A stretch of 64,000 nt of DNA, from assembly GCA_910579435.1 (NCBI GenBank), contig CAJTVF010000002.1, positions 1 through 64,000 on the forward strand, given 5' to 3'. Of this stretch, positions 7,093-15,500 are shown piece after piece. The DNA is from an uncultured Oscillibacter sp. GTDB taxonomy: Bacteria; Bacillota; Clostridia; Oscillospirales; Oscillospiraceae. Both the position numbers and the translations under genes were made by a program. The notes under the pieces are model-generated. The model saw only the letters and a program-made list of their open reading frames with translations. It was not told the origin of the DNA and ran no database searches. Numbering within the stretch: position 1 is the first letter of the stretch; each line of letters starts with the position of its first letter.

Positions 7093-8793
7093 ATGCGGAA
7101 CATACGTCGTTTTGCCCTGCTGATCCTGGTTTTTACCCTGCTTCTGTCCCTGGCGGGCCCTGACCGGGCCTCCGCCGCCGGGAGCGGAGGAGCCGGGGGG
7201 ATGGTGGGCTATTACGCCTCCTGGGCCTCCGCCGGAGGGTATACGCCCGACCGGCTTCCGGCGGAGCAGTTCACCCAGATCAACTACGCCTTCGCCAAAA
7301 TTGAGAACGGAAGGGCCGTCCTGGACGACCCGGCCCGGGATGGGAAGGTCCTCCGGGAGCTGACGGCCCTGCGGAGGCGGAACCCGGATTTGAACATCGT
7401 CCTCTCCCTGGGGGGCTGGGATGAATCCGCCGGTTTTTCCGACGCGGCGGCTTCCACGGAAAGCCGGAAGACCTTCGCCCAGTCCTGTGTGGACCTGCTC
7501 CTGGAGCATGGCTTGGACGGCGTGGACCTGGACTGGGAGTACCCCGTCTCCGGCGGGGCCCCCGGCGTGGTCCACCGGCCTCAGGACAAGCAGAACTTCA
7601 CCCTGCTCCTGCGGGAGCTCCGCCAGGCCCTGGACCGCCAGGGGCGGCGGGACGGGAAAGCCTATGTCCTGACCATTGCCGGAGCGGTGAGCGGAGGCTA
7701 TCTGAACAACATCGAGCCTCAGGCGGTGGCGGAAACCGTGGACCATATTTTCCTCATGGCCTATGACCTCCACGGGCCCTGGGATTCCTCCGCGGACTTC
7801 AACGCGCCTCTCTACACGCCTTCGGACGGCCCGCCCCGCTACCGGGCCAGTGTGGACGACGGCATTTCCGCCTGGCTGGGCCGGGGCGTCCCGGCGGAGA
7901 AGCTGGTTTTGGGCATGCCGCTGTACGGGTACATATACCAGGGCGTGTCCAGCCGGAACAGCGGGCTTTGCCAGTCCTTTGAAAGCGCCAAATCCGTGCC
8001 CTGGGACAAGGTGAAGAGCGAGTACCTGAACCGCTCCGCCTACCGGCAGCTCCGGCACGAGGAGGCCGAGGTCCCTTACCTCTACGGAAACCGCTCCTTC
8101 CTCTCTTACGACGACCCGGCCTCCATCGCCGCCAAGGCGGAGCTGGCCCGGCGGCGGGGCCTGGGGGGCGTGGGCTTCTGGGAGCTGTCCCAGGATACCG
8201 AAGGGGACCTGGTCCAAAGCGCCTGGGCCGTTTGGAACAGCGGGCGCTTTCAGGATGTGCCCCAGGACGCGTGGTACGCCGGGGCTGTGGAGCGGGTCTG
8301 CGCCGCCGGGCTGATGAACGGCAGCAGCCCTACTACCTTTTCCCCCGGCGGCACGGTGACCCGGGGGCAGATCGCCGCCATTCTCCACCGGCTGGCGGGA
8401 GAGCCCGCAGTCCGGGGCTCCTCCTTCTCAGACGTGCCCGCCTCCGCCTATTACTCCGGGGCCGTGGCCTGGGCCGCCCGGCAGGGCGTGGCGGAGGGCT
8501 TTTCCGACGGGACCTTCCGCCCCGACCTTCCGGTGAGCCGCCAGCAGCTGGCCACCATCCTCTGGCGGTACGCCAAGCTGAAGCGGGCGGACAGCGGCGC
8601 CCGGGCCTCCCTCCAGGGCTTCCCGGACGCCGGGGAGGCCGGCGGCTACGCCGAGGAGGCCCTGGGCTGGGCCCTGGCGGAGGGTATCCTGCAGGGGACC
8701 AAGGAGGGGACCCTCCAGCCTCAGGGCCGGGCCGCCCGGGGCCAGGCCGCCGTCCTGCTGGAGCGGTTCCAGGCGCTGCTGGAGGGCGCGTGA
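7093..8793 (+). CDS. Secreted GH18-family protein with three C-terminal SLH domains
   Basis: The 566-residue protein uses the ATG at 7093 after TTGAGGAG. A signal peptide spans residues 1-29. The GH18 barrel starts at VGYYASWASAGGY and carries the catalytic DGVDLDWE (142-149), plus LSLGGWD and GVGFWELSQD. From about residue 385 there are three S-layer homology domains (QDVPQDAWYAGAV, FSDVPASAYYSGAV, FPDAGEAGGYAEEAL), each with a TRGQ/SRQQ/ARGQ-type signature. It should be attached to the cell wall by SLH and act on N-acetylglucosamine-containing glycans such as chitin, host glycans or peptidoglycan. An in-frame ATG at 7033 is possible but would spoil the signal peptide. Confidence 0.88.
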   Translation: MRNIRRFALLILVFTLLLSLAGPDRASAAGSGGAGGMVGYYASWASAGGYTPDRLPAEQFTQINYAFAKIENGRAVLDDPARDGKVLRELTALRRRNPDLNIVLSLGGWDESAGFSDAAASTESRKTFAQSCVDLLLEHGLDGVDLDWEYPVSGGAPGVVHRPQDKQNFTLLLRELRQALDRQGRRDGKAYVLTIAGAVSGGYLNNIEPQAVAETVDHIFLMAYDLHGPWDSSADFNAPLYTPSDGPPRYRASVDDGISAWLGRGVPAEKLVLGMPLYGYIYQGVSSRNSGLCQSFESAKSVPWDKVKSEYLNRSAYRQLRHEEAEVPYLYGNRSFLSYDDPASIAAKAELARRRGLGGVGFWELSQDTEGDLVQSAWAVWNSGRFQDVPQDAWYAGAVERVCAAGLMNGSSPTTFSPGGTVTRGQIAAILHRLAGEPAVRGSSFSDVPASAYYSGAVAWAARQGVAEGFSDGTFRPDLPVSRQQLATILWRYAKLKRADSGARASLQGFPDAGEAGGYAEEALGWALAEGILQGTKEGTLQPQGRAARGQAAVLLERFQALLEGA

Positions 8794-8845
8794 CCTCACG
8801 CCGCCTGCGGGCCGCATTTGAAAACTCCTCCCGGCAAAGCTGTCC

Positions 8846-8874
8846 TTGACGGCGCATTTTTCCAGGTATATAAT
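8846..8874 (+). promoter_or_regulatory. Strong sigma-A promoter of the SLH-like protein gene
   Basis: TTGACG and TATAAT are exactly 17 bp apart, with the TATAATATATAT region about 55 bp before the ATG. Confidence 0.75.
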
Positions 8875-8928
8875 ATATATGTGTATCACCCCGGCGGTCC
8901 CCCCGCCGGAGAAGAGAGGAGATTTTTC

Positions 8929-10368
8929 ATGAAACGCTTTCTGACGATTCTGCTCACGACCCTGGCGCTGGCGGGGCTGCTGTGCGTCACCGCCTCCGCG
9001 TCCAGCTTCGACGGCGCGGCGCAGGAGCTGTCCGCCATCGGCATGCTCAAGGGCGGGGCCGGAGGCTTTGACCTGGACAAGGCTCCCACCCGGGCCCAGG
9101 CCGCCATTATGCTGGTCCGGCTCTTCGGGGCGGAGGAGGAGGCCAAGGCCGCCTACGCCGCCGGAGATTTGAAGTGCCCCTTCACCGACGTGAACGAGAC
9201 CACCGCTCCCTTCGCCGCGTGGCTTAAGGACAAGGGTCTTGCCAGCGGCACCTCCGAGACCACCTTTGGCGCGTCCGGCCCCTGCACCGCCAAGGCGTAC
9301 ACCATCTTCCTGCTTCGGGCCCTGGGCTACCAGGACAACGTGGATTTCACCAGCGCCAACGCCCAGGAGTTTGCGCTCTCCATCGGCCTGCTGGATACCT
9401 CCCTGTTCAACGGGACCTTCCTCCGGGACGATTTGGTATCCATGACCTATCAGGCCCTGGGCACGGACCTCAAGGACGGGAGCACCTACCTGCTGGCCAG
9501 CCTCATTGAGAGCGGCGCGGTGGAGGAGGCGGCGGCAAAGCCCATCACGGACAAAATTGAGGCCTACCGGGCCCTCCAGTCCTCCGGCGCGGCGGCGGCT
9601 CAGGGGCTGGACGCCTCCATTGACGCGAACGTGGGCATGCAGCTCAGCCTCAAGGGCACTGATGGCGGGACCCCGCTGGACATGACGCAGAAAGCGGACG
9701 CCGCCGTCAAGGGCAATATCAAAATGCTTCTGGACAAGGACCTCCAGATGGCTATGGACATGACCGTCACCGTCTCCGACGGGGAGGTCACCGAAACCGA
9801 AAAAATGGAGTACTGGCTGAAGGACGGCACGGCCTATGCCCGTTCCGGTGAGGACGCCTATCAGATGCCCATGGGCATGGGTATGGACATGGAGGCCTTC
9901 ACGGCGCTGATGGACCAGGCCGCCGGGAACACCTACGCCGCCCTGCTGCCCTTCATCGACTCCATCACCACCAGGACCTCCGGCGGGAACACCGTCTACA
10001 CCCTGACGCTGAACGACGCCTTCGCCGGGATGCTCAACGGCCTGATGGGCCAGATCCTGGGCATGCTGGAGGCGGGCCTGGACATGGGCATGTCCTTCTC
10101 CCTGGACAGCAGCACCATCACCTATACCGTGGGCCAGGACGGGACGCTGAAAAGCGCGGCGGCGGACATGGCCTTGAAGGCGGATGTAAGCGCCTCCGAC
10201 GGCAGGGACAGCCTGGCGGTCCGTGTCGTCGCGGACCTGGATATGACCATGGACATCAAGGCCATGGGCAAGGCCGTAAAAATCAGCTTCCCGGACTTCT
10301 CCGGCTTTGAAGAGATTATCGGCGGAGCCGACGGCCCCACCGGCATCTTTGGAACCGCTGCCTATTAA
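8929..10368 (+). CDS. Secreted SLH-like / DUF6612-like protein with a C-terminal GGADGPTGIF tail
   Basis: The 479-residue protein begins at the ATG at 8929 after GAAGAGAGGAG. It has a signal peptide (cleavage near TASAS). The N-terminal part (about 25-190) contains degenerate SLH repeats, for example MLKGGAGGFDLDKAPTRAQA and CPFTDVNETTAPFAAWLK. The C-terminal half resembles secreted or lipoprotein beta-rich domains of the DUF6612 kind. It is rich in Met (MPMGMGMDMEAF) and has alternating strands. The last residues read EEIIGGADGPTGIFGTAAY, a motif better known from Na+-pumping decarboxylase beta subunits. It has its own promoter and a strong terminator. Function is unknown; a wall-associated role is likely from the SLH repeats. 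Confidence 0.75.
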   Translation: MKRFLTILLTTLALAGLLCVTASASSFDGAAQELSAIGMLKGGAGGFDLDKAPTRAQAAIMLVRLFGAEEEAKAAYAAGDLKCPFTDVNETTAPFAAWLKDKGLASGTSETTFGASGPCTAKAYTIFLLRALGYQDNVDFTSANAQEFALSIGLLDTSLFNGTFLRDDLVSMTYQALGTDLKDGSTYLLASLIESGAVEEAAAKPITDKIEAYRALQSSGAAAAQGLDASIDANVGMQLSLKGTDGGTPLDMTQKADAAVKGNIKMLLDKDLQMAMDMTVTVSDGEVTETEKMEYWLKDGTAYARSGEDAYQMPMGMGMDMEAFTALMDQAAGNTYAALLPFIDSITTRTSGGNTVYTLTLNDAFAGMLNGLMGQILGMLEAGLDMGMSFSLDSSTITYTVGQDGTLKSAAADMALKADVSASDGRDSLAVRVVADLDMTMDIKAMGKAVKISFPDFSGFEEIIGGADGPTGIFGTAAY

Positions 10369-10375
10369 AAAACAG

Positions 10376-10411
10376 AACCCGTCCGGCGGAATCCGCCGGA
10401 CGGGTTTTTAC
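10376..10411. terminator. Bidirectional terminator between the SLH-like gene and trmD
   Basis: Perfect 14-bp arms (AACCCGTCCGGCGG) around AAT have a T-run on the right and an A-run on the left, so it can serve both convergent genes. Confidence 0.85.
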
Positions 10412-11175
10412 GCCTCTTCTTCCTCCAGGGCGAATTCCTCTTTCGCCTCCTGGAGGACCTTTTTTTCGGCCTTGGTGGTCAATTGGCTCTCGTCAAATTT
10501 CGCGAACAGGTCCGGGCGGCGGCGCATGGTCCGCTTGTAGCTCTCCTTCCGCCGCCAGGCCGCCACCTTCCCGTGGTCCCCGGAGAGCAGGATCTCCGGC
10601 ACCGCCCGGTCGTGCCACACAGCGGGCCGGGAGTACTGGGGATACTCCAAAAGCCCGTTCCAGTGGGACTCCTCCTGGAAGCACTCCTCGTCCGGCAGGA
10701 CCCCGGGCACCATGCGGCACACCGCGTCCGCCACCGCCATGGCGGGGATCTCCCCGCCGGTAAGCACGAAGTCCCCCATGGAGATCTCCTCGTCCACGCA
10801 CTCGTCCAGGAAGCGCTGGTCCACGCCCTCATAGTGGCCGCAGACCAAAATCAGGTGGTCGTACCGCTCCTTCAATTCCCGGGCCGTGTCCTGGGTGAAG
10901 GTCCGCCCGCAGGGGGAGAGGAAAATGGTCCGCCCCGGCCCGTGGGCCTCCACTACATGGGCCCAGCAGCGGTAAAGGGGGTCCGCCTGCATGACGGCTC
11001 CCCGGCCCCCGCCGTAGGGGTAGTCGTCCACCTGCATCTGCTTGTTGGTGGTGTACTCCCGAATCTGATGGGTCCGGATGGCGATATACCCCCGCTCCTG
11101 GGCCCGGCCCAGAATGCTGACGTTCAGCATGGCATCCACGGAATCCGGGAAGAGGGTCAGAATGTCGATGTTCAC
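10408..11175 (-). CDS. trmD: tRNA (guanine-N1-)-methyltransferase
   Basis: The 255-residue enzyme methylates G37 of tRNA, using SAM bound in a trefoil knot. Diagnostic segments are NIDILTLFPDSVDAML at the start, YPYGGGRGAVMQ, GHYEGVDQRFLDE and the knot motif SMGDFVLTGGE, then EYPQYSRPAVW. The start is GTG at 11175, overlapping the rimM stop as GTGA, so translation is coupled. The rimM-trmD order is the usual bacterial one. Confidence 0.97.
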   Translation of the reverse strand: MNIDILTLFPDSVDAMLNVSILGRAQERGYIAIRTHQIREYTTNKQMQVDDYPYGGGRGAVMQADPLYRCWAHVVEAHGPGRTIFLSPCGRTFTQDTARELKERYDHLILVCGHYEGVDQRFLDECVDEEISMGDFVLTGGEIPAMAVADAVCRMVPGVLPDEECFQEESHWNGLLEYPQYSRPAVWHDRAVPEILLSGDHGKVAAWRRKESYKRTMRRRPDLFAKFDESQLTTKAEKKVLQEAKEEFALEEEEA

Positions 11176-11669
11176 TCCGTCAGCCCCTCCCAGACCCGAA
11201 TGTCCATCCGGTTGTTCTCCAGGTCCACGCCCAGGATGAAGGCGTCCTTCACCGCCGGGACCAGGAACTCCTTCACTCCCCGGACGGTGTACACCTTGCT
11301 GGCGGGGTAGCGCTCCACCCTCGTCAGCTCGCCCACGCACTCTCCGGTCTCCCCGTCGTACACGTCCAGGCCGATGAGCTCGCCGTCGAAATACTCCCCC
11401 TCCGGGAGGCGGGCATCCGCCCGGCGGACCAGCAGCTCCTTCCCCCGGAGGCCCTCGGCGGCGGTGCGGTCCTCCACCCCCTCCAGCTTGAGAAGGGCCA
11501 TGCCCTTGTGTACGCGGCAGGAAACCGGCGAGACGGCCTGTCCCTCCAGGTAGAAGGTCTTGAAGCCGGTGAGGAACTCCGCCTCCCCCTCCAGGGGCAG
11601 GACCCGCAGCTCCCCCCGAATGCCGTGGACGCCGGCGATCCGGCCCACGGGCACAAAATCCAATTTCAT
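11172..11669 (-). CDS. rimM: 16S rRNA processing protein RimM
   Basis: This 165-residue 30S maturation factor opens with MKLDFVPVGRIAGVHGIRG, and its PRC-barrel domain ends KVYTVRGVKEFLVPAVKD. The ATG at 11669 follows AAGGAG. It overlaps trmD by 4 bp. Its upstream region is occupied by a multi-hairpin repeat (11687-11878), so the element is transcribed with rimM or separates it from the histidine kinase gene. Confidence 0.96.
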   Translation of the reverse strand: MKLDFVPVGRIAGVHGIRGELRVLPLEGEAEFLTGFKTFYLEGQAVSPVSCRVHKGMALLKLEGVEDRTAAEGLRGKELLVRRADARLPEGEYFDGELIGLDVYDGETGECVGELTRVERYPASKVYTVRGVKEFLVPAVKDAFILGVDLENNRMDIRVWEGLTE

Positions 11670-11686
11670 AAAGGGCACTCCTTTGT

Positions 11687-11878
11687 TATAGTTACCACAG
11701 TTGAAAAGAATCCAATGGATTCTTTTCAACACAGCGCGGGTATACCGCGCTGTGGGCCGCGAATGCGGCTTTCTGCGGTAAACTTCATAGGAAACGCATA
11801 GGCGCCTTGCGCCCCGGCGGACCGCAGGTCCGCCGGCTGAAAAGGAGTGTTTACTCCTTTTCAACTGCGTTGACTATA
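11687..11878. repeat. Multi-hairpin repeat D, copy 1
   Basis: This roughly 190-bp unit is bounded by inverted ends TATAGTTACCACAGTTGAAAAG-like (left) and its near complement ending GACTATA (right). Inside are at least four hairpins: GAAAAGAATCC/GGATTCTTTTC, CAGCGCGG/CCGCGCTG, GGACC/GGTCC within CCGGCGG...CCGCCGG, and GAAAAGGAGT/ACTCCTTTTC. It is closely similar to 26995-27185. It sits between the histidine kinase stop and the rimM start. Confidence 0.8.
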
Positions 11879-11882
11879 TCCA

Positions 11883-12770
11883 TCAATTCCGGGGCAAAAA
11901 CAGGGAGAACCTGGCCCCCTGCCCGGGCCGGGAGAAGGCCTTCACATAGCCCCCCTGGCCCTGGGCGATCTGCCGGACCAGGTAAAGCCCCACGCCCACG
12001 CCCTCCGCCTCCGAGGCCGCCCCGCCCCGGTAGAACCGCCGGAAGAGCTTCCCCAGCTCCTCCTCCGGAATGCCGGGCCCGGTGTCCGCCACGTCGATCC
12101 GGGCGAAGAGCTCATAGGCCCGGGCGCTGACGGTAATGGTCCCGGAGGGCGTATACTTCACGGCGTTGTCAATGAGGTTGCACACCGCCTCCGCCGTCCA
12201 CTTGGGATCGAAGACCGCCTCCGCCCCGGCAGGCTCCAGAATCAGCTCCAGGCCCTTCTCCGCCGCCCTGGGGGCGAACTGGGCCGCCGCCTCCTCCAGC
12301 ATGGGCCCCAGGGGCCCCGGCCTGGGATGCAGGACCAGCACCCCCGCTTCCAGCCGGGAGGTCTTCACCAGCGCGTCAATAAGGGACTGGAGCTTCCGGG
12401 CCTGCTCCCCCAGGGCGGCGGTATAGGCCCGGCAGTCCTCCGGGGCCTGTTCCTCCAAAAGCTGGGCGTACAGCCGCACGTTGGCGATGGGGGTCTTGGT
12501 CTGGTGGGAGATGTCGGCGATGAGGGACTTAATCTTGTCCCGCTCCTCCTGGAGGTTTTTGGCAGAGACGGCGGAGGCGCTGAGGTAGTGGGCCAGCTTC
12601 GTCTCCACGGCGGAGCGGAGGCTCTCGTCAAAGGCCTCCTCCTGAAAGTCCCCCCGGACCGCCGCGTCCAGCATCCGGTCCAGGCTGCGGAGCAGCCGCT
12701 TCATCCGCCAGCGGTGCCACAGGTACAGCGCCGCCAGGGCCAGGGCGGCGAGGCCAAGCGTTTCCGCCAT
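11883..12770 (-). CDS. Sensor histidine kinase
   Basis: The 295-residue kinase has one N-terminal hydrophobic segment (residues 3-20) and no evident extracellular domain. The H-box is ADISHQTKTPIAN with the phospho-acceptor His89. ATPase boxes follow: N-box AVCNLIDNAVKYTP, G1 DTGPGIPEEE and G2 GVGVGLYLVR. It pairs with the response regulator that precedes it by 3 bp on the same strand. With so little outside the membrane, it may sense membrane stress or a partner protein, as intramembrane-sensing kinases do (inference). Confidence 0.9.
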   Translation of the reverse strand: MAETLGLAALALAALYLWHRWRMKRLLRSLDRMLDAAVRGDFQEEAFDESLRSAVETKLAHYLSASAVSAKNLQEERDKIKSLIADISHQTKTPIANVRLYAQLLEEQAPEDCRAYTAALGEQARKLQSLIDALVKTSRLEAGVLVLHPRPGPLGPMLEEAAAQFAPRAAEKGLELILEPAGAEAVFDPKWTAEAVCNLIDNAVKYTPSGTITVSARAYELFARIDVADTGPGIPEEELGKLFRRFYRGGAASEAEGVGVGLYLVRQIAQGQGGYVKAFSRPGQGARFSLFLPRN

Positions 12771-12773
12771 GCC

Positions 12774-13463
12774 TCAGCCCCCGGTTTCCCCGGCGGTCCA
12801 GGTATAGCCGATGCCGTAGACGGTTTTCAGATACCGGGGCTTGGAGGGGTTTTCCTCCAGCTTGCCCCGGAGGCGCTTCACCGTCACGGATAGGGCGTTT
12901 TCGTCCACGTACTCCGCCCCGTCGGTCCACACCCGGTCCACCAGCAGCTCCCGGGGCAGGGTCCGCCCCCGGTTCTCCACCAGGACCCGGAGGAGCTTCT
13001 GCTCCGTCTTGCTCAGGTCGATGAGCCGCCCGTCCCGGCGGAACTCCATGCGCTCAAAGTCGAAGGAGAACCCGTCCAGCGCCAGGGGCCCGGCCGCCTC
13101 GCCGCCCCGGCGGAGCTGGGCGTTGACCCGGGCCCGGAGCACCGCCAGGGAGAATGGCTTGGTGACGTAATCGTCCGCCCCGGACTCCAGGCCCGCCACG
13201 ATGTCCGTCTCCATGTCGTTGGCGGTCAGCAGGATGACGGGGACGGGATTGGCCCCGGCCCGGAGGCGGCGGAGAAAGTCCAGCCCGTTTCCATCGGGGA
13301 GGTTCACGTCCAGAATCAGCAGGTCAAAGCCTCCCGCCTCCAGGGCCTCCCGGGCGGCGGAGAGGGTCCGGCACAGCGCCAGCTCCAGCGACGGGTCCCT
13401 GAGGGCCAGGCACAGCCCGTCCCCCAGGGCCCGGTCGTCCTCCACAATCAAAATCCGTTTCAT
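12774..13463 (-). CDS. OmpR-family response regulator
   Basis: The 229-residue regulator has a receiver domain (MKRILIVEDD with the acidic pocket, phospho-acceptor Asp52 in LDVNLPDG, Lys in VTKPFS) and a winged-helix DNA-binding domain (LSKTEQKLLRVLVEN, YVDENALSVTVKRLR). Its ATG overlaps the prfC stop as ATGA, so it should be made from the prfC transcript by coupling. The kinase gene follows after 3 bp. Confidence 0.92.
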   Translation of the reverse strand: MKRILIVEDDRALGDGLCLALRDPSLELALCRTLSAAREALEAGGFDLLILDVNLPDGNGLDFLRRLRAGANPVPVILLTANDMETDIVAGLESGADDYVTKPFSLAVLRARVNAQLRRGGEAAGPLALDGFSFDFERMEFRRDGRLIDLSKTEQKLLRVLVENRGRTLPRELLVDRVWTDGAEYVDENALSVTVKRLRGKLEENPSKPRYLKTVYGIGYTWTAGETGG

Positions 13464-15043
13464 GAGACCGACAGCGCGTCCTCCAGCACCAGGCCGGGGT
13501 TGTGCTTGGTCAAAAAGCCCACGGACCACTCGCCGCCAAAGGCCACCAGCAGACGGCCCTTGAAATCCTCCAGAATCGCCGCGCCGGTGCAGAGGACCAG
13601 CTCGTCGGGCTTTACGGGACACTCGGCAATCAGCCGCAGGTGGTCGTAGGGCAGGCCCTCCATGTAGAGCTCCACGCCGTACTCCGCCTTCATGCGGTAC
13701 TGGAACACATCGAATTGCAGCGTGCCCACCACGCCGACCACCACTTCCTCCATGCCGCCGCCGGGGCGCTTGAAAATCTGAATCGCGCCCTCCTGGGCAA
13801 TCTGCTCCGTGCCCTTGATGAACTGCTTGCGCTTCATGGTGTCCTTGGGCGAGACCCGCATGAAGTGCTCCGGCTCGAAGGTGGGAATGCCCGCGTAGCG
13901 GAACTTCTTCCCCGGCACGGTCACGGTGTCCCCGATGGAGAAGATGCCGGGGTCAAACACGCCGATGATGTCCCCGGCGTAGGCCTCGTCCACAATCTCC
14001 CGCTCCGCCGCCATCATCTGCTGGGGCTGGCTCAGGCGCATCTTCTTGCCGGACTGGACGTGGAAGTACTCCGCGTCCCGCTGGAAGCGGCCGGAGCAGA
14101 TGCGCATGAAGGCCAGGCGGTCCCGGTGGGCCTTGTTCATGTTGGCCTGAATCTTGAAGACGAAGGCGGAGAAGTCCGGGGAGAACGCGTCGATCTCCTC
14201 CTCCCCCGCCATGCGGCTGAGGGGGGCGGTGGTCATGCGGAGGAAGGCGTTCAGGAAGGGCTCCACGCCGAAGTTGGTCAGGGCGGAGCCGAAGAACACC
14301 GGGGAGAGGGTCCCGGCCCGGACGGCCTCCAGGTCGAAGTCCCGGCCCGCCCCCAGGAGCTCCACCTCCTCCTGGAGCTGGCGCCAGCGGCTTTCGCCAA
14401 TCATGTCCCCCACGGCGGGGTCGTCCAGGTCCACGGCGGTGGCCTCGGCCTTTTTGGCGTGGCCCTCGCCGGAGAAGAAGAGGATGTGGCCCGCCTCCCG
14501 GTCATAGACCCCCTGGAACTCCTTCCCGGAGCCGATGGGCCAGTTGACGGGATAGGTGTCGATGCCCAGCTCCGCCTCCACCTCGCCGCAGAGCTCCAGC
14601 GGGTCCCGGCTCTCCCGGTCCATCTTGTTGATGAAGGTGAAAATGGGGATGTGCCGCAGGGCGCAGACCCGGAAGAGCTTGCGCGTCTGGGGCTCCACGC
14701 CCTTGGCGGCGTCGATGACCATGACGGCGGAGTCCGCCGCCATGAGGGTGCGGTAGGTGTCCTCGGAGAAGTCCTGGTGTCCCGGGGTGTCCAGAATGTT
14801 GACGCAGCAGCCGCCGTGCTGGAACTGCATGACGGAGGAGGTGACGGAAATGCCCCTCTGCTTCTCAATTTCCATCCAGTCGCTGGTGGCGGCCCGGGCC
14901 CGCTTGCCCTTGACCTCGCCCGCCTGGGCGATGGCCCCGCCGTAGAGCAGGAGTTTTTCCGTCAGGGTGGTCTTGCCCGCGTCGGGGTGGGAGATGATGG
15001 CGAAGGTTCGCCTCCGGGCGATCTCGTCCTTGAAAGCGGCCAT
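13460..15043 (-). CDS. prfC: Peptide chain release factor 3
   Basis: This 527-residue translational GTPase recycles RF1/RF2 from the ribosome. G motifs are SHPDAGKTTLTEK (G1), RGISVTSSVMQF (G2), DTPGHQDFSEDTYR (G3) and FINKMDRE (G4). The length matches RF3 and the C-terminal PVKPDELVLCTGAAILEDF is also RF3-like. The start is the ATG at 15043. It heads an operon with the two-component genes, an unusual arrangement. Confidence 0.95.
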   Translation of the reverse strand: MAAFKDEIARRRTFAIISHPDAGKTTLTEKLLLYGGAIAQAGEVKGKRARAATSDWMEIEKQRGISVTSSVMQFQHGGCCVNILDTPGHQDFSEDTYRTLMAADSAVMVIDAAKGVEPQTRKLFRVCALRHIPIFTFINKMDRESRDPLELCGEVEAELGIDTYPVNWPIGSGKEFQGVYDREAGHILFFSGEGHAKKAEATAVDLDDPAVGDMIGESRWRQLQEEVELLGAGRDFDLEAVRAGTLSPVFFGSALTNFGVEPFLNAFLRMTTAPLSRMAGEEEIDAFSPDFSAFVFKIQANMNKAHRDRLAFMRICSGRFQRDAEYFHVQSGKKMRLSQPQQMMAAEREIVDEAYAGDIIGVFDPGIFSIGDTVTVPGKKFRYAGIPTFEPEHFMRVSPKDTMKRKQFIKGTEQIAQEGAIQIFKRPGGGMEEVVVGVVGTLQFDVFQYRMKAEYGVELYMEGLPYDHLRLIAECPVKPDELVLCTGAAILEDFKGRLLVAFGGEWSVGFLTKHNPGLVLEDALSVS

Positions 15044-15173
15044 AGTACAGCCTCCTGGTCTGTTTGATAATGGGATTCTTTCCACAAATTTAATAATATA
15101 ACATAAATCCCGCCGCTTTGCAAGCGGCAGGGCCGGGGGATTCCATTGGTGAAAAAGGTTTCTCTTTTTCCTC

Positions 15174-15202
15174 TTGCATTTCCCGCCGGGCTGTGCTATA
15201 AA
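15174..15202 (+). promoter_or_regulatory. Promoter of the T-box pheST operon
   Basis: TTGCAT (15174-15179) and TATAAA (15197-15202) with 17-bp spacing place the transcript start just before T-box stem I. Confidence 0.6.
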
Positions 15203-15204
15203 AG

Positions 15205-15449
15205 AGGGAGATAACCGCTGATGCGCGATGAACGGGAAAATAACGATCACGCTTCGCCAAGAGAGGACGGGCCTCCGGCTGAAAGCCCGTCCGCGACGCG
15301 CCGTTTGGTTCGCCCGGGAGCCGCCGTGGAGACACGGCCGGTCCGCCCTCCGTTACCGGGGCCTCGAGGGCGCGCCCCGGGGCGCGAATTTGGGTGGTAC
15401 CGCGGAAGGAGTTGCCTTTCGTCCCATGGTTTGGGGCGGAGGGTTTTTT
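15205..15449 (+). ncRNA. T-box riboswitch, probably tRNA-Phe responsive
   Basis: Stem I features include AGAGAGGACGG and the distal loop CCGGCTGAAAGCC. The T-box core GGGTGGTACCGCGG lies at 15392-15405. Immediately after, CCTTTCGTCCC pairs over 11 positions (with G-U pairs) with GGGGCGGAGGG and is followed by TTTTTT, forming the terminator (15415-15449). A TTC triplet at 15309-15311 on the 3' side of stem I is the likely specifier, fitting phenylalanine and the pheST genes downstream. Uncharged tRNA-Phe would stabilise the antiterminator. The specifier choice was made by eye. Confidence 0.9.
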
Positions 15450-15500
15450 CTTTTGCCTCCCCGGCTCCGCCTGACCTTTTGAGAAAGGACCTGACCGCAC

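Noticed and set aside
13502..15067. A 521-residue plus-strand frame opposite prfC
   Set aside because: It is antisense to a highly conserved GTPase and has no ribosome site.
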